The notes: generated by a model from the letters alone, not told the origin. Positions 1 through 8,545 are shown, counted from the stretch's first letter. The stretch: 64,000 nt of DNA from Vibrio casei (GCF_002218025.2 NZ_AP018681.1:868001-932000); one strand, 5' to 3'. A program made the numbers and translations.

Positions 1-39
1 GTAATCATTTTGCAATACTTTTAAAGGAACTGGGCTCAT
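1..39 (-). CDS. Start of an unidentified gene, cut by the window edge
   Basis: An ATG at position 39 on the minus strand opens a 13-codon reading frame that leaves the window. It begins 3 nt beyond the stop codon of the Nudix gene, so the two could be co-transcribed. A GGTGG-like ribosome site lies about 9 nt upstream. The visible residues (MSPVPLKVLQNDY) are too few to assign a family. Confidence rests only on position and the weak ribosome site. Confidence 0.35.
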   Translation of the reverse strand, partial: MSPVPLKVLQNDY

Positions 40-42
40 CAA

Positions 43-660
43 TTAATCCACCATGACTTGCTGTGTTGGGTTATGGTAAGACTCAAAAATCATGTCGATA
101 TCTTGAGGCAACACTCGACTTAGCGATAATTCAGGGATGTTACTTCGCTCAAAAAATCCAATTTCGGAAATTTCAATATTGGTCAGCGCTTCTCCTGATA
201 CAAAATCGCACAAGAAAAACATTTTATAAATATGAAAGGGAAAAATGGGACGATAGTCATGTACTGCTCTATCTTTAATTGCCACTAGTCGAGCATTATC
301 CACTACATAACCAGATTCTTCATACACTTCTCGGATCACACCTTGAGTGGGTGTTTCACATACATCCCCCCAACCGCCCGGTAATGTCCATTTGTTATCC
401 TCACGCTCTCTAACAAGTAAAATTTTATTATCTTTAAGCACGCCCGCTCGTACATCCACTTTTGGCGTAGGGTATCCTGTTTCCGGAATAAAAAGATTCT
501 GTACCTTTTCAACGGGTGTATCACTCAATTCCGCCAGCATCTTATGTGCAATATCTGCCACACTATCAAACCGTTCTAAATCATATTTATCTGTTGAATA
601 AGCATGTCCAGCTTGGCTTAATGCTTGAAGCTGCTTTGCCCAATCTAACCACTGGCTCAT
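43..660 (-). CDS. Nudix hydrolase with N-terminal Nudix_N-type helical domain
   Basis: This is a cytoplasmic Nudix pyrophosphohydrolase of about 205 residues. The first ~55 residues (SQWLDWAKQLQALSQAGHAY and onward) match the N-terminal domain found in hydrolases of nucleoside diphosphates linked to another moiety. The Nudix box is complete in the middle of the protein: G, five residues, E, seven residues, then REVYEESGY. I start at ATG 660 rather than the in-frame codon at 675, because GAGGAG lies 7 nt upstream of 660. Substrate is unknown; family members cut ADP-ribose, sugar nucleotides or similar compounds. It appears to be the first gene of a minus-strand unit leaving the window. Tandem repeats lie in its promoter region. 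Confidence 0.85.
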   Translation of the reverse strand: MSQWLDWAKQLQALSQAGHAYSTDKYDLERFDSVADIAHKMLAELSDTPVEKVQNLFIPETGYPTPKVDVRAGVLKDNKILLVREREDNKWTLPGGWGDVCETPTQGVIREVYEESGYVVDNARLVAIKDRAVHDYRPIFPFHIYKMFFLCDFVSGEALTNIEISEIGFFERSNIPELSLSRVLPQDIDMIFESYHNPTQQVMVD

Positions 661-684
661 CTGCCAACTCCTCAAAGTCTATCA

Positions 685-733
685 CTTTAAGTATTCAATA
701 GCTTAATTATTCAATAACTTAAGTATTCAAAAC
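685..733. repeat. Three imperfect 16-17 bp tandem repeats upstream of the Nudix gene
   Basis: Three consecutive units share the pattern CTTAAGTATTCAATA: 685-701, 702-717 and 718-733. They lie within about 70 nt upstream of the Nudix start. They are AT-rich and could be a promoter/operator array or just slippage. Function is not known. Confidence 0.5.
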
Positions 734-786
734 TAGACAAGCATACTTATCTTCGCTATCACGCACAATGACTGATGAGGCAAAAA

Positions 787-1686
787 CTACACTAAGGTTT
801 TATTAAACAACTCTAAAGTTCTGTTCCAAGCAAGATCAGCCTCTTTTTCGGAGTATCTACCCGTTGAATCATTATGGAATCCATGCTGAGTATTTGAGTA
901 AATATGGGCGACATAGTCAACATTCGCTTGCTTGAGATCTTGTTCATATTCAGGCCATGTTGCATTCACTCGCTGATCTTCACTCGCAAACTGCAACACC
1001 AGCGGAGCTTTAATCTTTTTACGAAGCGATTTTTCTGCCGGTGTACCATAAAAAGGTACGCCAGCGTTTAAATCGCCACCTAACGTTGCGGCGAGCATAT
1101 TCACAATGTAACCACCAAAACAAAAACCTACCGCGCCAAGCTTGCCATTACTGCGTTCGCTGGCCTTTAAGTAATTCGCAGCAGCAATGAAATCCTCTTC
1201 CACTTTCACTTTATCTAATGAGCTTTGCATGGTTCGACCTTGATCGTCATTTCCCGGATAACCACCTAGGCTGTACAAAGCATCTGGTGCAAAGGCAATA
1301 AAGCCCGCTTTTGCCAACCGACGAGCCACATCCTCAATATAAGGGTTCAAACCACGATTTTCATGAATCACCAACACGACTGGTAACTTTCCGGTTTTAT
1401 TGGTTGGTTCAACATAATACCCTCGGCCTTCTCCATAACCTTTTGGTGACGGAAACGTTCGGTAGCGACCAACAATATCAGGGTCATTAAACGAAACCTG
1501 CTCAGCTTGTGCATAGTTTGGCAATAGCGCTGCCGTTAAAGTCGTCATGGTAAAACCTAGTGCCACTAAACCACCTAAACGTGAAAAAAATTCACGCCTA
1601 TCAATGATCCCATGAGCGTATTCATCGTACCAATTAAAAGCCTCTTGCGGAATAGGCCTATCATTTGTCATCGACGCTTCTGTCAT
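787..1686 (-). CDS. Exported dienelactone hydrolase family protein
   Basis: An alpha/beta hydrolase of 299 residues in the dienelactone hydrolase family. The nucleophile is cysteine in GFCFGGY; the probable acid is Asp in SEDQRVN and the base is His in QHGFHN, giving the family's Cys-Asp-His triad. The N-terminus has a twin-arginine-like stretch (DRREFFSRLGG) followed by a hydrophobic segment ending in AQA, so Tat-type export or membrane anchoring is likely. It resembles E. coli YghX-type proteins. I chose ATG 1686 because GGAAGGAAAG precedes it closely; the frame also stays open upstream to 1770 but without a ribosome site. The physiological substrate is unknown. It stands alone, with its promoter in the region before puuD's terminator. 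Confidence 0.85.
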   Translation of the reverse strand: MTEASMTNDRPIPQEAFNWYDEYAHGIIDRREFFSRLGGLVALGFTMTTLTAALLPNYAQAEQVSFNDPDIVGRYRTFPSPKGYGEGRGYYVEPTNKTGKLPVVLVIHENRGLNPYIEDVARRLAKAGFIAFAPDALYSLGGYPGNDDQGRTMQSSLDKVKVEEDFIAAANYLKASERSNGKLGAVGFCFGGYIVNMLAATLGGDLNAGVPFYGTPAEKSLRKKIKAPLVLQFASEDQRVNATWPEYEQDLKQANVDYVAHIYSNTQHGFHNDSTGRYSEKEADLAWNRTLELFNKTLV

Positions 1687-1940
1687 CAGTCTTTCCTTCC
1701 GTGGTTTAATCGTTTTTTCATGGATGATCAACGTAAAATACCAAGATGAGTTATCAGTATTTACATTCAAGTTAACTTAATACCCAGCGTCATGAAACCG
1801 CTACGTTAAGTAAAGTAAATTAGCCACCGTATTAACTATAACAAAGGTCACAAGTTTTGCTTTAAACCAACCAAGAAAGAATCAAAAAGTAAGAAGATTA
1901 AAAAGTACTCGCTTTCAAGAGAAACAGAACCTCGCCTCTT

Positions 1941-2020
1941 GGTGCACTGAAAATAAGTCTACCCTTACACTTTGGTCGGGGCGCACGAAGTGGTGTAAAC
2001 ACATTTCAGGACGGGACACC
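1941..2020. repeat. Long imperfect inverted repeat in intergenic space
   Basis: An 80-bp stretch folds back on itself imperfectly: GGTG near 1941 with CACC near 2020, CTGAAAAT at 1947-1954 with ATTTCAG at 2003-2009, and TTACAC at 1965-1970 with GTGTAA at 1993-1998. It sits between the hydrolase promoter and the puuD terminator, in a 393-bp gene-free gap (1687-2079). It may be a small repetitive element or structured RNA. No ERIC similarity was seen. Confidence 0.35.
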
Positions 2021-2028
2021 TTAAATAC

Positions 2029-2051
2029 AAAAAAAGGCACCCGAAGGTGCC
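2029..2051 (-). terminator. Rho-independent terminator of puuD operon
   Basis: A 6-bp GC-rich stem (GGCACC/GGTGCC) with a CGAA loop is followed, on the minus strand, by a run of seven U residues. It lies about 30 nt past the puuD stop and ends the urate operon. Confidence 0.85.
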
Positions 2052-2079
2052 AAAGGCTTATTACATGACAACAAGAAAA

Positions 2080-3381
2080 TTAAATTTTAGCCCCTTGATT
2101 GACCCAATCAACCACAAGATTACGTTCTTCATCCGTCATTTTCGTTAAGTTACCTAACGGCATCACACGGGTTTGAACTTGAGATTGAATACGCGGTGCA
2201 TTAATTTGAATTTCTTCTGCTGTGTCCAACATTACACCTGCTGGTGCGGTCGCAAACATGTTGCTCGTTGGGGTTGCAGAATGGCATTCCACACAACGTT
2301 CAGCAATTACCTTCTTAACCTGAGTAAAAGCGGAAGGTACGGCTGCGCTATCCGCACTGGAGGTTTGATCAGCTTTGTTATTAACGTTATTTTCATTCGC
2401 TTTCGTCGTAGTGGTTTCAACGATTTTTTCAACATTTTCAGCTGGAGCTTGTTGAGCCACTGGCGCGGTCGGTTGAGACATGCTTGGCATTTTATTCGAG
2501 GTTACAAATGCAAGACAAATCATACCTAACACTGCAACAGGAACCGCCCATGCAAACTTCTGGCTGCCGTGACGCGTGTTGAAATAGTGACGAACCAAAA
2601 TACTAAATACAGATAAACAAGCCAAAATTAACCAGTTGTACTCTGAACCATAGGTACTTGGGAAGTGATTACTGATCATAATGAACAGAACGGGTAACGT
2701 TAAGTAGTTATTATGACGAGAGCGCAGCAAACCTTTTGCTGGCAATGCTGGATCAGGCTCCGTGCCCTCTTCAATCGCTTTTACTAAGTTACGCTGGGCA
2801 GGCATGATAATGAAAAATACATTACCCACCATGATCGTACCGATGATGGCACCAACATGAATATAAGCGCCACGGCCACTAAACACTTGGCTTAACCCGT
2901 AAGCTGCTCCAATTAAGCACACAAACAATACAACACCAAGTAGCATTGGCTTTTTGCCTAGTGGTGAATCACATAGCAAGGTATAAATAACCCAACCACC
3001 AATCAAAGATCCGATACCGATGCCAATAGCCGAGCCAACACTTAGCCCAGAACCTGGTGCAATTAAATAAATGTTTGCATTGAGGTAATACACAACGCCC
3101 AGCAGTAACACACCGGTTATCCAAGTAAAATAAGCTTCCCACTTAAACCAATGTAGATGTTCTGGCATTTTTGGTGGTGCCAATTTGTACTTCTCAAGAT
3201 GGTAAATACCCCCACCATGAATGGCCCATAAATCACCCGACAATCCTGTTTTAGGATCGACACGGTTTAAGTTGTTTTCTAACCATACAAAATAGAACGA
3301 GGCACCAATCCAAGCGACACCCACTATCATGTGAACCCAGCGGATAGAGAGGTTGAGCCATTCCGTAATATGCGGATCCAT
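2080..3381 (-). CDS. puuD: Membrane urate oxidase (urate hydroxylase) PuuD with C-terminal cytochrome c domain
   Basis: Converts urate to 5-hydroxyisourate in the inner membrane. The 433-residue protein starts with the PuuD signature (WVHMIVGVAWIGASF), has about eight membrane segments over the first 300 residues, then a proline/alanine-rich linker (about 300-350). A cytochrome c domain with the heme motif CVECH follows, near residue 362. Such a fusion is known in bacterial PuuD, where electrons are thought to pass to the respiratory chain rather than directly to oxygen. It is the last gene of the puuE-uraD-allA-puuD operon, with 93 nt between it and allA and a strong terminator after it. Family assignment is very secure. 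Confidence 0.95.
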   Translation of the reverse strand: MDPHITEWLNLSIRWVHMIVGVAWIGASFYFVWLENNLNRVDPKTGLSGDLWAIHGGGIYHLEKYKLAPPKMPEHLHWFKWEAYFTWITGVLLLGVVYYLNANIYLIAPGSGLSVGSAIGIGIGSLIGGWVIYTLLCDSPLGKKPMLLGVVLFVCLIGAAYGLSQVFSGRGAYIHVGAIIGTIMVGNVFFIIMPAQRNLVKAIEEGTEPDPALPAKGLLRSRHNNYLTLPVLFIMISNHFPSTYGSEYNWLILACLSVFSILVRHYFNTRHGSQKFAWAVPVAVLGMICLAFVTSNKMPSMSQPTAPVAQQAPAENVEKIVETTTTKANENNVNNKADQTSSADSAAVPSAFTQVKKVIAERCVECHSATPTSNMFATAPAGVMLDTAEEIQINAPRIQSQVQTRVMPLGNLTKMTDEERNLVVDWVNQGAKI

Positions 3382-3474
3382 AATAATTCTCCTTAACTTT
3401 TCCTTGTCTAGAACATCAATACTGTTGGATGTTCTTCAATAGACGGCGTTAGAGTATCCGTACCCTACAATCGA

Positions 3475-4008
3475 TTAGTCGACTTTGGGTAGATTATCTA
3501 GTGACAAGATTACTTTTGTGAATTCATCAAAGTACACTTCATCACAGTTATTGCCTTCACCGGCACGATCAACGATTAAGAATTGATCGTCTGGTTGCAG
3601 TGCAAGTACTGGATGATGCCAAACCCCTTTGTGATAATTGACACCTTGACGCCCATTACTAAAGAAAGCTCGCAACGCTTGTGGTTGTAAGTCTTCCCCC
3701 TTCTCGGCCACGACAATTAAGTACGGGCGACCAAGAAGCGGAATAAATGCTTGAGAGCCTAATGGATGGCGCTCCATCATTTGAACCTGTAATGGGTACG
3801 TTAAAGGGGTTGCCTGAAAAATACTGATGATGGGAACACCACCGTTATCTGCCACATCGACATCCGCCATACGGTGATAGCGACGAGTCGAACCGTTATT
3901 GATCATAAAGTAGTCACTGGCTTCTTTATCAATCACATCCCCAAATGGCTTAAAAGCGTCCTTGGTTAATGGTTCCACTTTTAATTCAATAGTGGTTTCT
4001 ACAGTCAT
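3475..4008 (-). CDS. allA: Ureidoglycolate lyase AllA
   Basis: Cytoplasmic enzyme splitting ureidoglycolate into glyoxylate and urea. The 177 residues match the AllA cupin-like fold: N-terminal PLTKDAFKPFGDVID, central RYHRMADVDV, and C-terminal NYHKGVWHHPVLAL with paired histidines. Length is normal for the family. The start ATG has AAGGGA 4 nt upstream. It sits between uraD and puuD. Its substrate is normally made by allantoicase or allantoate amidohydrolase, neither of which is in the window, so this step of the pathway is disconnected locally. Confidence 0.93.
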   Translation of the reverse strand: MTVETTIELKVEPLTKDAFKPFGDVIDKEASDYFMINNGSTRRYHRMADVDVADNGGVPIISIFQATPLTYPLQVQMMERHPLGSQAFIPLLGRPYLIVVAEKGEDLQPQALRAFFSNGRQGVNYHKGVWHHPVLALQPDDQFLIVDRAGEGNNCDEVYFDEFTKVILSLDNLPKVD

Positions 4009-4179
4009 GTTATCCCTTCCGTTATTTTTTGCTCTATTGAGCCTGAGTTAGATTCCTTCAAATCTATACTTAAAAACACTCAAAATTGGTGGTTTGGCAT
4101 ATATGACAATAGATAATGTAGCCAACATGCTTTTCACTTATCCGAGTATTACAGACAGTCCTCATTCCCTTTTTATGAT

Positions 4180-4695
4180 TTACATGTCCTGTAGTCGAAA
4201 CAAAGCGATCTTATTGATCTGCGCAATTGCGGTTGCAAACTCTGTCTCTGCATCGTTATGGATTCTCTCAGCAAATGAAGCCAAGATTTGGTGACGGTTA
4301 GCCCCTTTTACCGCCATGATAAAAGGAAACTGGAAACGAGCTTTGTATCGCTCATTAAAATCGGTAAATTGTGAAAACTCTTCAGCGGTGCATTGGCTAA
4401 TCCCTGCACCTGCTTGCTCGGATGTTGATGCTGCCGTAAGCTCACCATCAATCGCGGCTTTACCTGCTAAATCTGGGTGAGCATTGATTAAATCAAGTTG
4501 CTCTTGTGGCGTGGCATCAAGCATCACTTGCGACATGGATTCATGAAGATTTTCAATTGTATTTGAGCGCTCATTTAAGCCTAAATCAAAAGTACGCTCC
4601 GCTACCCAAGGGCTATGCTCGTAGATGTCTGCGAACATTTCAACAAATTCCGCTTTCGTCATTTGGCTTGGTTTACAGGTTTTAAATTGGGCCAC
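4180..4695 (-). CDS. uraD: OHCU decarboxylase UraD
   Basis: Decarboxylates 2-oxo-4-hydroxy-4-carboxy-5-ureidoimidazoline to S-allantoin, following PuuD and UraH. The 171-residue protein carries the expected motifs: EHSPWVAERTF near the N-terminus, HPDLAGKAA in the middle (the catalytic His region), and FPFIMAVKG near the C-terminus. I use a GTG start at 4695, preceded by GGAAGGAACC; the frame extends to a TTG at 4728 but that start lacks a ribosome site. A 171-bp gene-free gap separates it from allA, where related clusters may carry another gene. Confidence 0.92.
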   Translation of the reverse strand: MAQFKTCKPSQMTKAEFVEMFADIYEHSPWVAERTFDLGLNERSNTIENLHESMSQVMLDATPQEQLDLINAHPDLAGKAAIDGELTAASTSEQAGAGISQCTAEEFSQFTDFNERYKARFQFPFIMAVKGANRHQILASFAERIHNDAETEFATAIAQINKIALFRLQDM

Positions 4696-4744
4696 GGTTC
4701 CTTCCTTCTTTTCTAACTTAATGATCAATGCGCTATCTCAACAT

Positions 4745-4762
4745 TCTTGGTCAATACCAAGA
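4745..4762 (-). promoter_or_regulatory. Small intercistronic hairpin between puuE and uraD
   Basis: TCTTGGT and ACCAAGA form a 7-bp stem around a CAAT loop, just after the puuE stop and before uraD. No U-run follows, so it is more likely an mRNA stability or processing hairpin than a terminator. Confidence 0.35.
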
Positions 4763-4773
4763 GTGTGATGTCT

Positions 4774-5694
4774 TTATTTATTCAAATCTGGATGAGGATG
4801 CGATTCATGCCAATGCTTAGCAATATCCAAACGGCGACACACCCACACTTTGTCGTGTTGTTGCACATATTCCATAAAACGCTTCAACCCTTGAATTCGC
4901 CCTGGGCGACCGATCAAACGACAATGTAAACCAACCGACATCATTTTTGGGCTTTCTGCCCCTTCTTCGTACAAAGTATCAAATGAATCTTTTAAGTATT
5001 GGAAGAATTGTTCACCGGTATTAAAACCTTGATTGGTCGCAAAACGCATGTCGTTTACATCCAATGTATAAGGGATCACCAATTGTGGTTTTGGCCCTTC
5101 CGTATGCCAATAAGGTAAGTCATCATCATACGCATCAGAGTCGTACAAGAAGCCGCCTTCTTCTGCTACCAGTTTACGAGTATTGACACCATTACGGCCG
5201 GTATACCAACCATAAGGACGCTCACCGGTGATGTCTTTAATCACGTTAATGGCTTTTTGCATATGTTCACGTTCGGTATCAATATCGATTTTGTGATAAT
5301 CCAACCAACGATAGCCATGACTGCAAATTTCATGCCCTGAATTTGCCATTTCTTTAATGACATCAGGATTACGCTCTGCAGCCATCCCCACAACAAAAGC
5401 TGTTAACGGGTAGTTAAATTGATCAAATAACTTAAGAATACGCCATACACCAGCGCGGCTACCGTATTCATAAATAGATTCCATACTAATATGACGGGCG
5501 TTAGGGAAAGGTTGTGCACCAATAATTTCGGATAAGAAAGCTTCAGATTCTTCATCACCGTGTAACGTACAGCGCTCACCACCTTCTTCATAATTCAGCA
5601 CAAACGATACCGCAACTCTTGCGTCATTTGGCCATTGTACGTGTGGCGGTTGGTTTCCATAACCGATCAAATTGCGTGGATATTCGCTAACCAT
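4774..5694 (-). CDS. puuE: Allantoinase PuuE (polysaccharide-deacetylase fold)
   Basis: Hydrolyses allantoin to allantoate; metal-independent allantoinase of the polysaccharide deacetylase superfamily. Signature stretches are YPRNLIGYG at the N-terminus, VSFVLNYEEGGE, HGYRWLDYH, GWYTGRNGVNTR and LHCRLIGRPGR near the C-terminus. About 306 residues, a normal length. I start at ATG 5694, with AAGGAG 6 nt upstream; the ATG at 5700 directly abuts that ribosome site and is less likely. It is the promoter-proximal gene of the urate operon, divergent from uraH across a 471-bp control region. Confidence 0.94.
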   Translation of the reverse strand: MVSEYPRNLIGYGNQPPHVQWPNDARVAVSFVLNYEEGGERCTLHGDEESEAFLSEIIGAQPFPNARHISMESIYEYGSRAGVWRILKLFDQFNYPLTAFVVGMAAERNPDVIKEMANSGHEICSHGYRWLDYHKIDIDTEREHMQKAINVIKDITGERPYGWYTGRNGVNTRKLVAEEGGFLYDSDAYDDDLPYWHTEGPKPQLVIPYTLDVNDMRFATNQGFNTGEQFFQYLKDSFDTLYEEGAESPKMMSVGLHCRLIGRPGRIQGLKRFMEYVQQHDKVWVCRRLDIAKHWHESHPHPDLNK

Positions 5695-5772
5695 GAACAT
5701 CTCCTTATAGTCTCATCTTGAGCGCTAACAGCTTTAATACCACTATGCCTTCATACTTTTTGTCATTAAGGT

Positions 5773-5857
5773 GGTATATATTTGGCGTATACCGTAAAAG
5801 TATACAACCAAGACAAGCCAGTAACTCCGTATCTTTGTTTTATTTATTGTATACAAT
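5773..5857. promoter_or_regulatory. Candidate operator cluster (GTATAC palindromes) in puuE-uraH control region
   Basis: The 471-bp divergent gap 5695-6165 contains GGTATA at 5773-5778 facing TATACC at 5788-5793, GTATAC at 5800-5805, and a 14-bp palindrome TATTGTATACAATA at 5845-5858. Sites built on TTGTATACAA-like cores are common for GntR-family regulators. No GntR gene is in the window, so the regulator is inferred. The rest of the gap is AT-rich with no gene. Confidence 0.45.
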
Positions 5858-6165
5858 ATATAGAACATGGCAAATAATTTTGTTCACAACTTGTTAACTA
5901 GCGCAACTTTTTCTTACTCCTCACCGTTAATACCTGACTTTCCAGTCAACTAATGTTAATTTTTTTCATTATTAATAAACATGAAGCTGTCACGATAAAT
6001 ATTAATATTATCAGATTGTTAGTTTCAACCTTCAAAATAACCACATTATGGATTACCTGATCAATCACCAATTTTTTCATCTATCACCTTTACGTAACAC
6101 AATGTTGTGTACATAATCAAATTCAAGATGATCACATTTATTTAACAAAGTAAGAAGAGAATATT

Positions 6166-6519
6166 ATGGGAAAATTAACCACACATGTTTTAGATACCGC
6201 CAATGGTGTACCTGGCTGCGATATTCGAGTTGAGCTATTTCGCATCACAGATCAAGGCAGCCAGCTGATTAAAACGGTGACGACAAACTTTGATGGTAGA
6301 ACCGATTCGCCGTTGCTGGAAACCGCTGATTTTGAAGTCGGTAAATACGAATTAATTTTTTATACCGCCAGTTATTTCACTCAAAAAGGGGTCGACTTAG
6401 GCAACGTTCCTTTCTTAGATGATATTTCAATTCGCTTTGGTATTAATGATCAAAATAGTCATTACCATGTACCACTTCTTTGTTCTCCTTATAGCTTCTC
6501 AACTTATCGAGGAAGCTAA
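6166..6519 (+). CDS. uraH: 5-hydroxyisourate hydrolase (transthyretin-like)
   Basis: Hydrolyses 5-hydroxyisourate to OHCU, the step between PuuD and UraD. The 117-residue protein begins LTTHVLDTANGVPG and ends with YRGS, the diagnostic C-terminal tetrapeptide of HIUases; the active-site histidines are at H8 and in the SHYHVPLL stretch. No signal peptide, so cytoplasmic. The ribosome site is AGAAGAG, about 8 nt before ATG. It is transcribed away from puuE and toward the purine permease gene. Confidence 0.95.
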   Translation: MGKLTTHVLDTANGVPGCDIRVELFRITDQGSQLIKTVTTNFDGRTDSPLLETADFEVGKYELIFYTASYFTQKGVDLGNVPFLDDISIRFGINDQNSHYHVPLLCSPYSFSTYRGS

Positions 6520-6748
6520 CCGGTTATCAAGGTGCGTGCCACATAAATATAAAGAATGACTCAATGGTGATTGGATCACTAAATAAGAACAACGATAAAG
6601 CGAAATAATGCAATACGAATACTTTATCGACTTTGAATAAAACTCGTTAGCTGTCGGTTTTATTCAAATCATTCAAACCTAAAATTATTGGAACACTAAT
6701 TGCATGAATATCCATTCAATTAAAGGCTGCCCGTTTCAAATAAATAAA

Positions 6749-6773
6749 GGTATACACCATTAATTTGTATAGA
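6749..6773. promoter_or_regulatory. Candidate GTATAC operator upstream of purine permease
   Basis: GGTATAC at 6749-6755 and TTGTATAG around 6766-6773 repeat the motif found between puuE and uraH. They lie in the 362-bp gap 6520-6881, roughly 110-130 nt before the permease start. This suggests that the permease is co-regulated with the urate genes. No gene or clear terminator was seen in the remainder of the gap. Confidence 0.35.
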
Positions 6774-6881
6774 GAGCAAGATGTCCTCTAAGGCTTACTT
6801 GTGCCTAAAAAACATAAGAAGCTTTCTATCTCAGCTGTTAATTAGTCAGCAAGTAGATGCACTACCACAAGGAATAGAACA

Positions 6882-8228
6882 GTGAATAATACAGAAACGA
6901 AATCACTAAACACCGATTCAAGCACCCCAAAAGGGCTACTCGAACGTTGGTTTAAACTGAAAGAACATGGTACGACTGTAAAGTCTGAGATCATCGGCGG
7001 CTTAACCACTTTTGCCACCATGGCTTACATTATTTTTGTGAACCCTTCCATCATGGCAACATCGGGCATGGATGCCGGAGCCTTGTTCGTTGCCACCTGT
7101 GTTGGTGCCGCTATTGGTACTTTATTAATGGCATTCTATGCTAATTGGCCTGTGGGTTTAGCACCGGGAATGGGTCTTAATGCTTTCTTTGCTTTTACCG
7201 TAGTAGGAGAAATGGGCTATACATGGCAAGTGGCATTGGGCGCGGTATTTATTTCTAGCGTATTGTTTGTCTTAATGAGTTACAGCAGTTTACGTGAATG
7301 GATTCTAGACAGTATTCCACACAGTTTACGGTATTCCATGACCGCAGGTGTTGGTTTGTTCTTAGGCCTTATCGGTTTAAAAACAGCGGGTATCGTCGTT
7401 GAAAATCCAGCCACTTTAGTGTCTCTTGGCGATTTCACTCAGCCAAGTGCTGTTTTAGCGGCGTGCTGCTTTTTAATCATTAGTGTCTTAAGTGAGCGTA
7501 AAATTTTTGGCGCAGTATTAATCGGAATTTTTATCGTAACGATTGTTGGATGGAGCTTAGGCATTGTTGAATATAATGGCATTTTTGCCGCTCCACCAAG
7601 CATCGCTCCAACCTTTATGGCAATGGACATTAGTGGCGCACTTGAAATCTCGATGATTAGCGTGATTCTTGCTTTCTTATTCGTCAACATGTTTGATACC
7701 GCAGGTACTTTAATGGGCGTTGCTCAGAGAGCTAACTTGATCAACCCAGAAACCGGAAAAATTAAAGATTTACGCAAAGCATTAAAAGCAGACAGTGTCG
7801 CCAGTGTTGCGGGTGCTTGTGTCGGCTGCCCACCCGTTACTAGCTATGTTGAAAGTGCAGCAGGCGTTGAAGCTGGTGCCCGTACTGGTTTGTCTTCTGT
7901 TGTGGTTGGGTTACTTTTCATTGCGGCAATTTTTGTGTCGCCATTGGCTGGAATGATCCCAGGTTATGCGACCGCAGGCGCACTAATTTATGTCGCCTTT
8001 GTCATGATGAGTAGCATGCAACACATCAAATGGAATGACTTTACCGATGCTGCTCCTGCCGCCATTACAGCCTTAATGATGCCATTGACTTTTTCTATCG
8101 CCAACGGCATTGCATTAGGCTTTATTACCTACACGGTACTAAAAATAGCAACCGGAAAACAACAAGAAGTCTCGATTTGTATGTACGTACTGACGGCTAT
8201 TTTTGTGGCTAAGCTCATTTTTATGTAA
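6882..8228 (+). CDS. NCS2-family purine permease, AzgA type
   Basis: Inner-membrane proton-coupled permease of the NCS2/AzgA branch, whose known members carry adenine, guanine or hypoxanthine. The 448 residues have about 12 membrane segments, with AzgA hallmarks GGLTTFATMAYIIFVNP near residue 40, GLAPGMGLNAFFA near 100, FVNMFDTAGTLMG near 270 and the GCPPVTSYVESAAG loop near 315. The start is GTG, with AAGGA 9 nt upstream. Next to urate catabolism it may supply purine bases that become urate; transport of urate or xanthine itself is possible but the AzgA type argues for bases. A clear terminator follows. Confidence 0.88.
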   Translation: MNNTETKSLNTDSSTPKGLLERWFKLKEHGTTVKSEIIGGLTTFATMAYIIFVNPSIMATSGMDAGALFVATCVGAAIGTLLMAFYANWPVGLAPGMGLNAFFAFTVVGEMGYTWQVALGAVFISSVLFVLMSYSSLREWILDSIPHSLRYSMTAGVGLFLGLIGLKTAGIVVENPATLVSLGDFTQPSAVLAACCFLIISVLSERKIFGAVLIGIFIVTIVGWSLGIVEYNGIFAAPPSIAPTFMAMDISGALEISMISVILAFLFVNMFDTAGTLMGVAQRANLINPETGKIKDLRKALKADSVASVAGACVGCPPVTSYVESAAGVEAGARTGLSSVVVGLLFIAAIFVSPLAGMIPGYATAGALIYVAFVMMSSMQHIKWNDFTDAAPAAITALMMPLTFSIANGIALGFITYTVLKIATGKQQEVSICMYVLTAIFVAKLIFM

Positions 8229-8300
8229 GAAGAAAATCCTTAATTAAGGATAACGACATTGAAAGAATCGACGTTAATTAAAGACGAAGATTCTGCCCCC

Positions 8301-8330
8301 AAAAAAGCAGACTCACTCGTCTGTTTTTTT
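8301..8330 (+). terminator. Rho-independent terminator after purine permease
   Basis: AAAAAAGCAGAC, a TCACTC loop and GTCTGTTTTTTT form a symmetric hairpin flanked by A- and T-runs. It lies about 75 nt past the permease stop. Confidence 0.85.
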
Positions 8331-8366
8331 ATTATTATGCCGAATATATACACTGGAAAAAAAGGA

Positions 8367-8380
8367 TGGAAACGTTACCA
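8367..8380. promoter_or_regulatory. Candidate LacI/GalR-family operator upstream of galR
   Basis: TGGAAACGTTACCA is palindromic except for one base pair and has the central CG with flanking AA/TT typical of GalR/LacI-family operators. It lies about 170 nt upstream of the galR-like gene, in the 317-bp gap 8229-8545, and may be an autoregulatory site. Confidence 0.45.
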
Positions 8381-8545
8381 TTCACTTATATAATAATTGA
8401 TACGAATAATTAACTTAACGTGAGACATCACCGATAAATACAAAAAATTTCCTTACAGGTGATCAATTTCAAGTAATAATACGCTCAGTTTCAATGAATA
8501 CTCTGCAATTCCCGAATCAAAACTCCCAAGGTAAACAGAAATATT

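Noticed and set aside
4094..4294. Plus-strand frame in the uraD-allA gap, considered as a possible missing pathway gene
   Set aside because: Most of it is antisense to uraD and it has no family resemblance or ribosome site; it cannot be allantoicase.
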